Below, piece by piece: positions 1-7,986 of a DNA stretch of 64,000 nucleotides. The notes beneath the pieces are model-generated. The model made no database searches and was not told where the DNA came from. It saw nothing but the letters and a program-made list of their open reading frames with translations. This stretch comes from Pseudonocardia sp. TRM90224 (GTDB lineage: Bacteria; Actinomycetota; Actinomycetes; Mycobacteriales; Pseudonocardiaceae), in NCBI RefSeq assembly GCF_021245725.1, contig NZ_JAJGSX010000001.1, positions 248,001 through 312,000 of the forward strand, in the 5' to 3' direction. Made by a program: the position numbers and the translations under genes. Position 1 is the first letter of the stretch. Each line of letters opens with the position of its first letter.

Positions 1-2
1 TG

Positions 3-467
3 CTGCGCTGGGTGCACGTCACGGAGGTCAGCTCGATGGTCGGCGCCGTCCGGCGGCTCGGGGTGATCGACGCCGACGAGGAGGACCGCTTCCTCGCCGA
101 GCAGGTCCGCGCGGGGGCGCTGCTCGGCGCCACCGACCTCCCCACCAGCCGCGACGAGGTCGAGCAGTACTTCGCCGACATCCGTCCCCAGCTGGTGGCG
201 AGCCCCACCGCCAAGCTCGCCGCCCGGCGGCTCGCGGTGGCTCCGCTGCCGCTCCGGCTGGAGCTGCTCACCCCGGCCCGGCCGGTGTGGACGACCGTCG
301 CCGCGGTCGCGATCGGCATGCTGCCCGGCTGGGCCCGCGACCTCTACGGCATCCCCCGCCCGCCCGACTGGATCGCCGAACCCGTCACGACCGCAGGCCT
401 GTGGTCGCTGCGCACCGCCCTCTTCGGCGCCCGGCGAATCCTCCGCCGCCCCGACCCACCCCGCTGA
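3..467 (+). CDS. Oxygenase MpaB-family protein (DUF2236), 3' part
   Basis: The reading frame is open to the left window edge, so only the C-terminal part of about 154 residues is seen. It begins LRWVHVTEVSSM, which resembles the W-V-H segment of the MpaB/latex-clearing oxygenase family (DUF2236), proteins that bind a b-type haem and oxidise lipids or rubber-like substrates. The rest is helical with a hydrophobic patch (VAAVAIGMLPGWARDLYGI) and an Arg-rich end. The gene finishes a few bases before an F1 hairpin shared with the convergent gene at 542. The family call is from local motif resemblance; the substrate is unknown. Confidence 0.7.
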   Translation: MRWVHVTEVSSMVGAVRRLGVIDADEEDRFLAEQVRAGALLGATDLPTSRDEVEQYFADIRPQLVASPTAKLAARRLAVAPLPLRLELLTPARPVWTTVAAVAIGMLPGWARDLYGIPRPPDWIAEPVTTAGLWSLRTALFGARRILRRPDPPR

Positions 468-472
468 CCCGA

Positions 473-541
473 AACTTCCCCACCGTTTTGTGCACCTGCG
501 CGCCATTTCAGCGCGCAAGTGCACAAAACGGTGGGGAGCTT
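473..541. repeat. F1 palindromic repeat, copy 1 (between convergent genes)
   Basis: An inverted repeat with the family outer stem CCCCACCGTTTTG / CAAAACGGTGGGG and an inner stem TGCACCTGCGCGC / GCGCGCAAGTGCA around a 7-base loop. It lies between two convergent genes and abuts the stop codon at 542-544. The inner stem differs from the other six copies but still pairs. It probably acts as a bidirectional terminator or REP-like element (inference); there is no T-tract. Confidence 0.85.
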
Positions 542-817
542 CTACGCCAGCCAGAGGAACGCGAGCACCGCGGCGGCGATCCCGACCACGACGAGTGCCG
601 CGACCGTGCCCCGCGGCCCGGGCGTGCGGTCGGCGTGGACCTGCGCACCGACAGCCACGACGGCCGCGACACCGTGCCAGACGAGCATCGACGTGCCCGG
701 CCCGTCGGTGCCGGCGGCCAGGAACTGGGTAGCCACGAGCACGAGCGCGAGCAGCACCAACCCGCCCGCGAGCAGCCCCGAGAAGCCGCGCAGGAAGCCG
801 CGCCCGTGCCGTGCCAT
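542..817 (-). CDS. Small three-helix membrane protein
   Basis: A 91-residue protein with three hydrophobic segments (about residues 13-34, 42-58 and 71-90) and a basic start (MARHGRGFLRGF), consistent with a small integral membrane protein with the N-terminus inside. The ATG at 817 shares its A with the TGA of the upstream nuclease gene, so the two are translationally coupled and cotranscribed. I do not recognise a named family. The gene ends in the F1 hairpin. Confidence 0.75.
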   Translation of the reverse strand: MARHGRGFLRGFSGLLAGGLVLLALVLVATQFLAAGTDGPGTSMLVWHGVAAVVAVGAQVHADRTPGPRGTVAALVVVGIAAAVLAFLWLA

Positions 818-1644
818 CACGGTTCCAGCTGCGCCCATGGCTCCCGCTCCGGCGCGGCCGCCTTGCCGGTGGGGCAGCTGCGCCGCATGTCGCACGACCC
901 GCAGCGGGGCGCCGGCCGGGTGGGGAAGAGCCGGTCGGCGTCGCCGCCGGCCTCGAGCTCCGCCGCCGCCTCGGCGATCTCCCCCGCGGTCGCCTCGGCC
1001 GCCTGGACGTGCGCGCGCAGCGACGCGTCGTCGTGGCGCCACGCCGCCACCGTCCCCGACGGCACGTGGTGCAGCTCCACCTGCCGGCACGTGCGCCGCA
1101 AGGTCCGCTCGGTGGCGACCGCGTAGAGCGCGAGCGCAGGCGCGCGGCGGGCGTCGTCGTCCGTCGGTTTGCGGCCGGTCTTGTAGTCGACGACAACCAG
1201 CTCTGCGCCCCGGCGGTCGATCCGGTCGACCCGGCCCTCCGCGACGATCCGGTCGGTGGCGACCGATACCCACTGCTCCAGGCCGACGGCCTCGGTGCCG
1301 TCGTGTTCCAGGTCGGTGGCGTAGTCCGCGACCCACGCCCGCGCTCGATCCCGGTAGCGCCTGACCTGCTCCTGGTCGCGGAAGCCCTCGCTCGACCAGT
1401 ACTTGTCGACGAGCGCGGCCGCCCGTTCTGGCGTGCGCTGCCCCGTCGGCAGGTCGAACAGCGCCCGGAGCGCCAGGTGGACGACGGCGCCGAGCGTGCT
1501 CGGGGCCCGCGCGCCGCCGCGTGGCGGGGCCGGCCGGTCGAGGTAGGCCATGCGGTAGCGCCGCGGGCAGTCCCCCCAGGTCGACAGCTTGGCGGGGGTC
1601 ACGCGCACCAGCTGCGGGGTGGAGAAGTCGAGCCCGAGCTGCAT
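817..1644 (-). CDS. RecB/Cas4-like PD-(D/E)XK nuclease with Fe-S cysteines
   Basis: A 275-residue stand-alone nuclease of the RecB family exonuclease / PDDEXK_1 group. His56 sits in GAVVHLALR, and the active-site block runs from GRVDRID (Asp140) to VVDYKTG (Asp153, Lys155), the D-D/E-x-K signature. Cys26 (WGDCPRRYR) together with Cys248, Cys251 and Cys257 form the split four-cysteine pattern that binds a 4Fe-4S cluster in Cas4 and AddB. No helicase or Cas genes are nearby, so a DNA end-processing or repair role is likelier than adaptation. The ATG lies 7 bases after a TAGTGT -10 box, suggesting a leaderless mRNA. Confidence 0.88.
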   Translation of the reverse strand: MQLGLDFSTPQLVRVTPAKLSTWGDCPRRYRMAYLDRPAPPRGGARAPSTLGAVVHLALRALFDLPTGQRTPERAAALVDKYWSSEGFRDQEQVRRYRDRARAWVADYATDLEHDGTEAVGLEQWVSVATDRIVAEGRVDRIDRRGAELVVVDYKTGRKPTDDDARRAPALALYAVATERTLRRTCRQVELHHVPSGTVAAWRHDDASLRAHVQAAEATAGEIAEAAAELEAGGDADRLFPTRPAPRCGSCDMRRSCPTGKAAAPEREPWAQLEP

Positions 1645-1651
1645 GGCACCG

Positions 1652-1657
1652 ACACTA
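1652..1657 (-). promoter_or_regulatory. -10 box TAGTGT of a leaderless-type promoter
   Basis: TAGTGT on the minus strand is separated by exactly 7 bases from the ATG at 1644, so transcription would begin at or next to the start codon. No Shine-Dalgarno sequence fits in the gap. No clear -35 is visible. Five other genes in the window show the same spacing. Confidence 0.55.
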
Positions 1658-1664
1658 CTGCGCG

Positions 1665-2537
1665 TCAGGCACCGATCACGCCGACACCCGTCGCACCGCT
1701 GACGAGCTGCTCGAACGCGTCGGCGCCGGTCGTCTCGGCCGCGATCGGGGTCGTCTTGTTCGTGCCGTGGTAGTCGCTGGAGCCGGTGCCGACGAGCCCG
1801 AGATCGGCGGCGAGCCCGCGCAAGAGCTCGCGGTCCTCCGGAGCGTGGTCGGGATGGTCGATCTCGACGCCGGCCAGCCCCACGGCCGCGAGGGCGGCGA
1901 TCACCGACGGCTCGACGACCCGGCCCCGCTTGCGCGCGAGCGGGTGCGCGAAGACGGCGACCCCGCCCGCGGCGCGGACCATCTCGATCGCCGTCCGCAC
2001 CGGCGTGTCCGCCTTCGGCACGTAGTACGGGCTACCGCTGTAGAGCAGCGTCGCGAACGCCTCGTTCACCGAGCCGACGACGCCCGCCGCGACGAGCGCG
2101 CGGGCCAGGTGCGGACGGCCAGCGCTCGCCCCCTCCGGGAGCTGCGCGAACACCAGGTCGACGTCGACGGGGTAACCGTCGGCCGCCATCTTCTCGGTCA
2201 TCTTGTGCAGCCGCTCGACGCGCTCGGCACGCAGGCGGGTCTGCTCGCCGACGATCGCCGCGTGCGCCGGGTCGAACAAATAGCCGAGCAGGTGCACCGA
2301 GACCGGCCGGTCGCCGCGCCCGGTCTCGCTGACGCAGGAGAACTCCGCGCCGCGCACGAGCCGCATCCCCGGCGGCAACACGTCAGCAGCGGCCGCCCAG
2401 CCGCTGGTCGTGTCGTGGTCGGTGATCGCGAGCACGTCGACCCCCGCGCGCTGCGCGGCCGCGACCAGCTCAGCAGGACTGTCCGTGCCGTCGGACGCTG
2501 TGGAGTGCGCGTGCAGATCGATCCGGGGACTGGCCAC
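1665..2537 (-). CDS. PHP-domain phosphoesterase
   Basis: A 290-residue PHP-superfamily metal-dependent phosphoesterase, starting on GTG. Motif 1 is DLHAHSTASDGTDSP at the N-terminus, followed by AITDHDTTSGW, the metal-binding GAEFSC, and near the C-terminus the histidine motifs FAHPLARKRG, IDHPDH and GSSDYHG. This is the single-domain layout of the YciV/RNase AM and 3',5'-nucleoside bisphosphate phosphatase group, so it may act on pAp-type nucleotides or RNA 5' ends (family inference). It is in tandem with the PH-domain gene downstream on the same strand of 2559-3095. Confidence 0.88.
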   Translation of the reverse strand: MASPRIDLHAHSTASDGTDSPAELVAAAQRAGVDVLAITDHDTTSGWAAAADVLPPGMRLVRGAEFSCVSETGRGDRPVSVHLLGYLFDPAHAAIVGEQTRLRAERVERLHKMTEKMAADGYPVDVDLVFAQLPEGASAGRPHLARALVAAGVVGSVNEAFATLLYSGSPYYVPKADTPVRTAIEMVRAAGGVAVFAHPLARKRGRVVEPSVIAALAAVGLAGVEIDHPDHAPEDRELLRGLAADLGLVGTGSSDYHGTNKTTPIAAETTGADAFEQLVSGATGVGVIGA

Positions 2538-2558
2538 GAGTCACACTAGCTACTCGCG

Positions 2559-3095
2559 CTACTTCCGCCAGCGCGGCCTAGCGAGCATGCCGGTGGCGCG
2601 CGTCTTGCCCTTCTCCCCGAACACCAGCTCGGAGAGCGCCTCGTAGACCTCTTCGGGGCGCGGCATGTAGTCGATGCGGTTGAGTGCCTGGATCTGGCCG
2701 GCCGACTCGACGATCAGCGTGCCGTAGCCGAGCATGCGCCCACCGAGGCTGCGCTGGAACGTCAGGTCGGTGACCTTGCCCAGCGGCATCATGCCGACGT
2801 TGTGCACGATGATCCCCTGCGCGAGCATCACCCGCTTGTCGGTGATCACGATGCGCTCGATCCACCACAGCGCCGTCAGCACGCTGAAGCGCAGGACCGC
2901 GACGAGCGCGAGGTAGAACGTGATGTTGTCGACGAGCACGCTGTCGGGCAGGTACCGCTCGACCACCACGCAGAGCAGGAGGAACAGCGCGGTCTGCGTG
3001 ACGTGCTTCCACATGAACGCCCAGTGCTGGCGCACGCGGATCACCCTCCGCTCCGTCGGGAGCAGGTACTCGTCGATCTCGCGGGGGGCGAGCAC
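2559..3095 (-). CDS. Bacterial PH-domain membrane protein
   Basis: A 178-residue protein with two adjacent transmembrane helices (about residues 29-46 and 50-75) followed by a bacterial PH domain (bPH_2 / DUF304 type) that begins IVITDKRVMLAQGIIVHNVGMMPLGKVTD. The GTG at 3095 (VLAPREIDEYLLPTERR) is chosen because the longer open frame upstream is a Ser/Arg-rich shadow of the neighbouring small gene; only 4 bases separate that gene's stop from this start. Homologues are common in actinobacteria and act at the membrane; the precise role is unknown. Confidence 0.82.
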   Translation of the reverse strand: MLAPREIDEYLLPTERRVIRVRQHWAFMWKHVTQTALFLLLCVVVERYLPDSVLVDNITFYLALVAVLRFSVLTALWWIERIVITDKRVMLAQGIIVHNVGMMPLGKVTDLTFQRSLGGRMLGYGTLIVESAGQIQALNRIDYMPRPEEVYEALSELVFGEKGKTRATGMLARPRWRK

Positions 3096-3099
3096 TGGC

Positions 3100-3258
3100 C
3101 TAGACGAGCTGGGTGAAGAAGCGGGTGACGGACTCGGCCGCGTCGCGCAGCGTGCCGACGATGTTGGACAGCGAGTTCGCAGCGCCGTCCGGCTGAGTGA
3201 CAACGAAGAAGATGAGCAACGCGATCGCGAGCAGCCCAACGATCTTCTTGACGTTCAC
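3100..3258 (-). CDS. 52-residue single-pass membrane protein
   Basis: A short protein starting VNVKKIVGLLAIALLIFFVV, a basic N-terminus followed by one hydrophobic helix, then a helical tail ending VTRFFTQLV. The start is GTG 3258 (GTG 3261 is also possible). Small proteins of this kind often sit upstream of bPH proteins in actinobacteria, and the 4-base gap to the next start indicates an operon. Function unknown. Confidence 0.65.
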   Translation of the reverse strand: MNVKKIVGLLAIALLIFFVVTQPDGAANSLSNIVGTLRDAAESVTRFFTQLV

Positions 3259-3357
3259 CACACCACCATTTCTTGCGGAGGGAGACCCTTCACGAGAGTT
3301 GTACCGCACCGGCCGGGGATCCGGTATCCGGCACGCGGGCTCGTATGGTGGTGATCG

Positions 3358-3753
3358 ATGACCCACAGTGACCCGTTCGTCCCCTGTGTGGGGGGCCTCG
3401 TCCATGACCCGGATGGCCGCTTGCTGTTGGTCCAACGGCGCAACGAGCCCGGGCGCGGGCTCTGGTCGATCCCCGGCGGACGCATCGAGGCTGGTGAGAC
3501 GCATGAGGCTGCGTTGGTCCGGGAGATGCAAGAAGAGACCGGCCTGGTGGTGCACGTCGAGCGGCTGATCGGGGTAGTGCACCGGGGCCCGTTCGAGATC
3601 AGCGACTACCGGTGCGCGGTGGTCGGCGGCGAGCTGCGCGCCGGCGACGACGCCTTGGACGCCCGCTGGTGCTCGGCCTCCGACCTCACGCAGCTCCCAC
3701 TGGTGGCCGAACTCCTGGAGACGCTGACGGGTTGGAACGTGCTACCGCAGTGA
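3358..3753 (+). CDS. Nudix hydrolase
   Basis: A 131-residue Nudix hydrolase consisting of essentially one domain. The Nudix box spans about residues 41-63: G-RIEAG-E, then REMQEETG, with all the expected acidic metal ligands present. VPCVGGLVHDPDGRLLLVQRRNEPGRGLW precedes it in two usual strands (given here in outline). It would hydrolyse a nucleoside diphosphate linked to another moiety; substrate not predictable. A TATGGT -10 box lies 8 bases before the ATG, so the mRNA may be nearly leaderless. It is divergent from the small membrane gene at 3258. Confidence 0.88.
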   Translation: MTHSDPFVPCVGGLVHDPDGRLLLVQRRNEPGRGLWSIPGGRIEAGETHEAALVREMQEETGLVVHVERLIGVVHRGPFEISDYRCAVVGGELRAGDDALDARWCSASDLTQLPLVAELLETLTGWNVLPQ

Positions 3754-3846
3754 CGGTCCGGACACGGAGATGGATCTGGTCAGACGTCTTGTGAGTCTCG
3801 TACAGTCCGCCTGACCCCGACGACCGCAACCTCCGAGGCGGGCACG

Positions 3847-4050
3847 ATGACGGTTCTGAACACGATGGCCGACCGACTCCTCCAGATGCTGGCGCCGAAG
3901 GCCGAAGGGCATGCCGCCGCGTGCACGCCGCCAGAGGAACAGTGCGCCTGCCTGCCGAACCACAGCGTCCTGGCCTGCCGGATTTGCCAGTGGTGCCCTT
4001 CCGGCGAGCGCTGCGGCACCTACAAGTGGACGGACATCAAGTGCCGGTGA
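3847..4050 (+). CDS. Cys-rich mini-protein with leader-like N-terminus
   Basis: A 67-residue product in two parts. Residues 1-25 form an amphipathic helix rich in Leu/Met and end in GHAAA. Residues 26-67 contain eight cysteines (26, 33, 35, 44, 47, 50, 56, 66) plus three Trp/Tyr. The pattern could be a disulfide-rich secreted peptide, a metal-binding protein, or a peptide natural-product precursor cut after the Ala-rich stretch. There is no maturation enzyme or transporter beside it. A TACAGT hexamer at 3801-3806 may be its -10 box. I recognise no characterised family; even-numbered cysteines and the leader argue against chance. Confidence 0.6.
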   Translation: MTVLNTMADRLLQMLAPKAEGHAAACTPPEEQCACLPNHSVLACRICQWCPSGERCGTYKWTDIKCR

Positions 4051-4065
4051 GTCGCCGCTAGTGCA

Positions 4066-4584
4066 CTAGACCTGTGGCACCGGTCGGCCCGGCTGCTCCC
4101 CGCCCCGCGCGTCGCCGTAGGAGCGCTTGGGCACCATGACCTTGCGGCGGAACGTGCACACGACGGTGCCGTCCTGCTTGTAGCCGCGGGTCTCGACGTA
4201 GACGACGCCGCGGTCGTCCTTCGACTTCGAGGGCGTCTTGTCCAGCACCTCGGTCTCGCCGTAGATGGTGTCGCCGTGGAAGGTCGGCTTGGTGTGCTTG
4301 AGCGACTCGACCTCGAGGTTGGCGATGGCCTTGCCGGAGACGTCGGGCACGGACATGCCCAGCAGCAGCGAGTAGATGTAGTTGCCGACGACGACGTTGC
4401 GCTTGAACTCGGTCGTCTCCTCGGCGTAGTTGGCGTCCATGTGCAGCGGGTGGTGGTTCATGGTCAGCAGGCAGAAGAGGTGGTCGTCGTACTCGGTGAC
4501 CGTCTTGCCGGGCCAGTGCTTGTAGACGGCCCCGACCTCGAACTCTTCGAAATACCGACCGAACTGCAACGCTGTCGCCTCCAT
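4066..4584 (-). CDS. MaoC-family acyl-CoA hydratase
   Basis: A 172-residue single hot-dog-fold MaoC-like hydratase (starts MEATALQFGRYFEEFEVG). The hydratase segment CLLTMNHHPLHMDANYAEET carries the N-x-H-P-x-H pattern typical of the mesaconyl-CoA/(R)-enoyl-CoA hydratase group. Such proteins commonly act with a CitE/HpcH-type CoA-ester lyase and an acyl-CoA dehydrogenase; here those two lie 12 kb away at 16185-18645 on the same strand. ATG 4584 is preferred to longer versions because upstream codons are low-complexity shadow. A TAGATT hexamer at 4611-4616 on the minus strand could be the -10 box. Confidence 0.85.
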   Translation of the reverse strand: MEATALQFGRYFEEFEVGAVYKHWPGKTVTEYDDHLFCLLTMNHHPLHMDANYAEETTEFKRNVVVGNYIYSLLLGMSVPDVSGKAIANLEVESLKHTKPTFHGDTIYGETEVLDKTPSKSKDDRGVVYVETRGYKQDGTVVCTFRRKVMVPKRSYGDARGGEQPGRPVPQV

Positions 4585-4833
4585 CGCCGATAAGCATCGT
4601 TGGTGGGAGTAATCTAGCCGCTGGGTCACGCCGTGTTGCCGGATTCGGACATGGCGCCCGACACAGGACCGAGCAGAGGACGAGGAGGTGAGCGCGGTGC
4701 CGACGGCACCCGGTTGCAGTAGTCGCCGCGTTCCCGACATGGCGGCCTGCTGACGGTCTCCCCGGTCGGGGCGCGATTCCACGCCCGCACGACACGCACA
4801 TCGTCGTGCCCCCGACCACCACGGAGGTACCCC

Positions 4834-5925
4834 GTGCCGCCCTTGTCCGCGTTCAAGCCCGCGCTGCGCGTAGCCGGCAGCCGCAAGCCCGCCCCCGCCT
4901 TGCTGCCGAAGCTGCGCGTCCCGATCTCCGCCTACATCGTCGACTGCGCCGTCTACATCGAGGGCGAGCGCCTCCCCGGGCGCTGGACCCACGAGCGAGC
5001 TCTCGCCGAGGTGCGCGAGCGCGAGGACGGCTTCGTCTGGATCGGGCTGCACGAGCCCGACGAGGAGCAGATCACCGGTATCGCCGACGTCTTCGGCCTG
5101 CACGAGCTGGCCGTCGAGGACGCCGTGCACGCGCACAACCGGCCCAAGATCGAGCGCTACGACGACATGCTGTTCATGGTGCTCAAGACGGTCTGCTACA
5201 TCGGCAAGAGCGAGCCGCACGCCGAGCACGAGATCGTCGAGACCGGCGAGGTCATGGCCTTCGTCGGGCCCGACTTCGTGATCACCGTCCGGCACGGGGA
5301 GCATTCCTCGCTCCGTGACGTCCGGCGCAACCTGGAGGCCGACCCGGAACAGCTGGCACTCGGCCCGGCGGCCGTGCTGCACGCCATCGCCGACCACGTC
5401 GTCGACACGTACCTCGAGGTCACCGAGGCCATCGAGGACGACATCGACGACATGGAGGCGCAGGTCTTCACCCCGCGCTCGACGATGGACGCCGAGCAGA
5501 TCTACGTGCTCAAGCGCGAGGTGCTCGAGCTGCGACGGGCCGTGGTGCCGCTGACGGCGCCGGTGCGCAAGCTGACCGAGGGGTACAGCTCGCTCGTGCC
5601 GCACGAGGTGCGCTCGTACTTCCGCGACGTCGACGACCACCTGGTGACCGTCACCGAGCGGATCGCGGGCTTCAACGAACTGCTCACCTCGCTCGTCGAC
5701 GCCGCGCTCGCGAAGATCACGATGCGGCAGAACACCGACATGCGGAAGATCAGCTCGTACGTCGCTCTGATCTCCGTGCCGACCATGATCGCCGGTATCT
5801 ACGGGATGAACTTCGATGTCATCCCCGGTGCCCAGTGGTCGTTCGGTTTCCCGATGGTGCTGGTCGTGAGCTTTCTGATCTGTGCGTTCCTCTTCCGGGT
5901 GTTCCGCCGCAACCAGTGGTTGTGA
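4834..5925 (+). CDS. corA: Magnesium/cobalt transporter CorA
   Basis: A 363-residue CorA-type divalent cation channel. The long acidic cytoplasmic domain is followed by two C-terminal transmembrane helices, with the defining YGMN motif at residues 323-326 between them, and a basic tail (FRRNQWL). The GTG at 4834 is supported by GGAGG 7 bases upstream. In M. tuberculosis corA (Rv1239c) lies next to sugC; here it is on the far side of an insertion of about 5 kb, but still close to the lpqY-sugABC operon. Confidence 0.95.
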   Translation: MPPLSAFKPALRVAGSRKPAPALLPKLRVPISAYIVDCAVYIEGERLPGRWTHERALAEVREREDGFVWIGLHEPDEEQITGIADVFGLHELAVEDAVHAHNRPKIERYDDMLFMVLKTVCYIGKSEPHAEHEIVETGEVMAFVGPDFVITVRHGEHSSLRDVRRNLEADPEQLALGPAAVLHAIADHVVDTYLEVTEAIEDDIDDMEAQVFTPRSTMDAEQIYVLKREVLELRRAVVPLTAPVRKLTEGYSSLVPHEVRSYFRDVDDHLVTVTERIAGFNELLTSLVDAALAKITMRQNTDMRKISSYVALISVPTMIAGIYGMNFDVIPGAQWSFGFPMVLVVSFLICAFLFRVFRRNQWL

Positions 5926-5938
5926 CAGGTTCTGCCGG

Positions 5939-6931
5939 GTGAGCGATCGGCGCGGCAACCCGCTGCGCCGGCTGCGCCGCCCGGCGTGGGCCGAGCAACG
6001 GCCCACCTGGAAGGACGCGAAGCCGGCGCTGATCAACGCGGCGCTCGAACGGGCCCGGGCCCGGCCCGCAGGTGGCTGGTTCGTGCTCGCCGGGAGCCGC
6101 GAGGTCCGTGACGGCGCGGCGTTCGGCCGGGTCGTCGCAGGTCGCGAGCTCGTCGTGTGGCGCGACGCGGACGGCGCGGTGCACGCCGGGCCGGGCGCGT
6201 GCCCGCATCTCGGCGCCGCGCTGTGCGACGCCCCGGTGCACGACGGGCAGCTGGTCTGCCGCTGGCACGGCCTCTCGCTCGGCCCCGGCGGCCGTCCCGG
6301 CTGGCGCACCCTGCCGGCGCACGACGACGGCGTGCTCGTCTGGGTCCGGCTGGACGAGCACGCGAGCGGCGCCCCGACCGACGTGCCGGTGCTGGGGCCG
6401 CGGCCGCCCGCCGAGCGCAGCCTCGCCGCCGTCGCGACCGTCGTCGGGCGCTGCGAGCCGGACGACGTGATCGCCAACCGGCTCGACCCGTGGCACGGGG
6501 CATGGCTGCACCCGTACTCGTTCGCCGCACTCGAGGTGCTCTCCGCACCGACCGTGACCTGCACGAATGCCGAGGACCGATTTCTCGTCGAAGTGACGTT
6601 CACGCTCGGCGGGAAGCTCGGCGTGCCGGTGCACGCCGAGTTCAGCTGTCCCGACGAGCGCACGATCACGATGGAGATCGTCGACGGCGAGGGCACCGGC
6701 ACGGTGGTCGAGACACACGCGACACCGATGCGCCCCGGCTCCGACGGGCGCCCCCGGACGGCCGTGATCGAGGCGGTCGTCGCGCACTCCGACCGTCCGG
6801 GGTTCGTGCACAGCCGCCGCGTCGCCGCCGCGCTGCGCCCGCTGATGGCGCTGACCGCGCGTCGGCTGTGGCGCGACGACATCGCGTACGCGGAGCGCCG
6901 CTACGAGCTGCGCTCCCGCTCCGCCCGCTGA
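5939..6931 (+). CDS. Rieske 2Fe-2S oxygenase-like protein
   Basis: A 330-residue protein with an N-terminal Rieske domain: CPHLGAALC and, 19 residues on, CRWHGLSL give the C-x-H ... C-x2-H ligand set. The C-terminal half contains RLDPWHGAWLHPYSF and resembles the DUF5914-type domain found with Rieske proteins near actinobacterial isoprenoid/carotenoid genes (from memory). The GTG at 5939 lies 13 bases after the corA stop, so it may be cotranscribed with corA. Its 3' end overlaps the convergent DMT gene by 31 bp. A nearby methyltransferase (7987-8787) would fit a small lipid-modification set, but that is inference. Confidence 0.82.
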   Translation: MSDRRGNPLRRLRRPAWAEQRPTWKDAKPALINAALERARARPAGGWFVLAGSREVRDGAAFGRVVAGRELVVWRDADGAVHAGPGACPHLGAALCDAPVHDGQLVCRWHGLSLGPGGRPGWRTLPAHDDGVLVWVRLDEHASGAPTDVPVLGPRPPAERSLAAVATVVGRCEPDDVIANRLDPWHGAWLHPYSFAALEVLSAPTVTCTNAEDRFLVEVTFTLGGKLGVPVHAEFSCPDERTITMEIVDGEGTGTVVETHATPMRPGSDGRPRTAVIEAVVAHSDRPGFVHSRRVAAALRPLMALTARRLWRDDIAYAERRYELRSRSAR

Positions 6932-7821
6932 GACCAGCCGCCCAGCAGCACCGCCGCTCCCAGCAGCACCGCCCCCGCGACGCCGGTGACGCCGAGCCGG
7001 TCGCCGAGCAGCAACGCGGCCAGCACCGCCGCGGTGAGCGGCTCGATCAGCGACATCAGCACCCCGACCCCCGCCGACGCGCTGCCGAGCCCGCGGAAGT
7101 ACAGGCTGTACGCGAGCGCGGTCGGCACGATGCCGAAGAGCGCGAGCAGCAGCAGCGACGTCGCGTCGGGGATGAACGACAACCCGTTCGGCGAGCCCAG
7201 CAACGCCAGCGGCGCGAGCAGCACTCCCCCGAGCAGGAACGCGAGACCGGTGCAGGTCGGCGCGTCGAGGTCGGCCACGGGACGCGCGGAGACGAGCGTC
7301 ATGGCTGCGAACCCGCAGCCCGAGAGCACCGCGAGGGCCGCGCCGGCGAGTACGTCGCCCCCGCCGGCCCCCGGCACCCCGACCAGCAGCACCAGACCCA
7401 CCAGCGCCAGCGCAACTGCCAGCACCGGCCGCAGACCGGCGCGGCCGCGCCCGGTGAGCCGCTCGACGACGAGCACGGCAACCGGCCCGGTGCCGATCGT
7501 GACCAGGGTGGCGATGCTGACGGACGTCATGGAGACGGCTGCGAAGTAGCAGCCCTGGAACAGCGCCGCGAGCGCGCCGATGACGACCACCCGCCGCCAC
7601 GCCGAGGCCGTTCTGGGCACGCTCCGGCCCGTGACCAGGAGGAACAGGCAGATCAGCGAGCCACCGACGGCGAGCCGGTAGGTCGAGACGGCGATCGAGG
7701 ACATGCCGGACTGCTCACCGAGCATCCGGCCGAGCAGGCCGCCGGTACCCCAGAGGAGCCCGGCGAGCACGAGGAAGGAGACGCCCGAAACCGGGCGCGC
7801 GGAAAGACTGGAAACGGACAT
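6901..7821 (-). CDS. EamA/DMT-family transporter
   Basis: A 306-residue protein with ten predicted hydrophobic helices in two EamA repeats (for example VLAGLLWGTGGLLGRMLG and SGCGFAAMTLVSARPVADLD). These are drug/metabolite exporters of the inner membrane with unknown substrates. The ATG at 7821 is chosen; a TTG at 7845 would add eight residues but has no ribosome site, whereas an AGGAG lies upstream of the ATG, if rather far (12 bases). The last 31 bp overlap the convergent Rieske gene. Confidence 0.88.
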   Translation of the reverse strand: MSVSSLSARPVSGVSFLVLAGLLWGTGGLLGRMLGEQSGMSSIAVSTYRLAVGGSLICLFLLVTGRSVPRTASAWRRVVVIGALAALFQGCYFAAVSMTSVSIATLVTIGTGPVAVLVVERLTGRGRAGLRPVLAVALALVGLVLLVGVPGAGGGDVLAGAALAVLSGCGFAAMTLVSARPVADLDAPTCTGLAFLLGGVLLAPLALLGSPNGLSFIPDATSLLLLALFGIVPTALAYSLYFRGLGSASAGVGVLMSLIEPLTAAVLAALLLGDRLGVTGVAGAVLLGAAVLLGGWSQRAERERSS

Positions 7822-7986
7822 GGCTGTGCAGCGCTCCTGCGACAAGGAGGAATGGTGGTCGCGGAAGCGGGGCCGTCCTCACGGACCGGCGCGGAACGAG
7901 TGGGCGCCCCCGCTAGGGAGCGGTGGGCGGGGAGATCGGGAGCGTTCGCTGTACCTGCACGAACGGCACGCTACCAGGGGTCGCGC

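Noticed and set aside
3754..3846. A full promoter for the Cys-rich peptide
   Set aside because: TACAGT is a good -10 match, but no TTGAC-like -35 is found at 16-19 bases, so it is mentioned only as a possible box.
4058..6882. A very long minus-strand open frame (over 900 codons) across corA and the Rieske gene
   Set aside because: Only its last 172 codons match a family (MaoC). The rest is Ser/Arg/His/Gln-rich sequence typical of the antisense frame of GC-rich genes, and it covers well-supported plus-strand genes.
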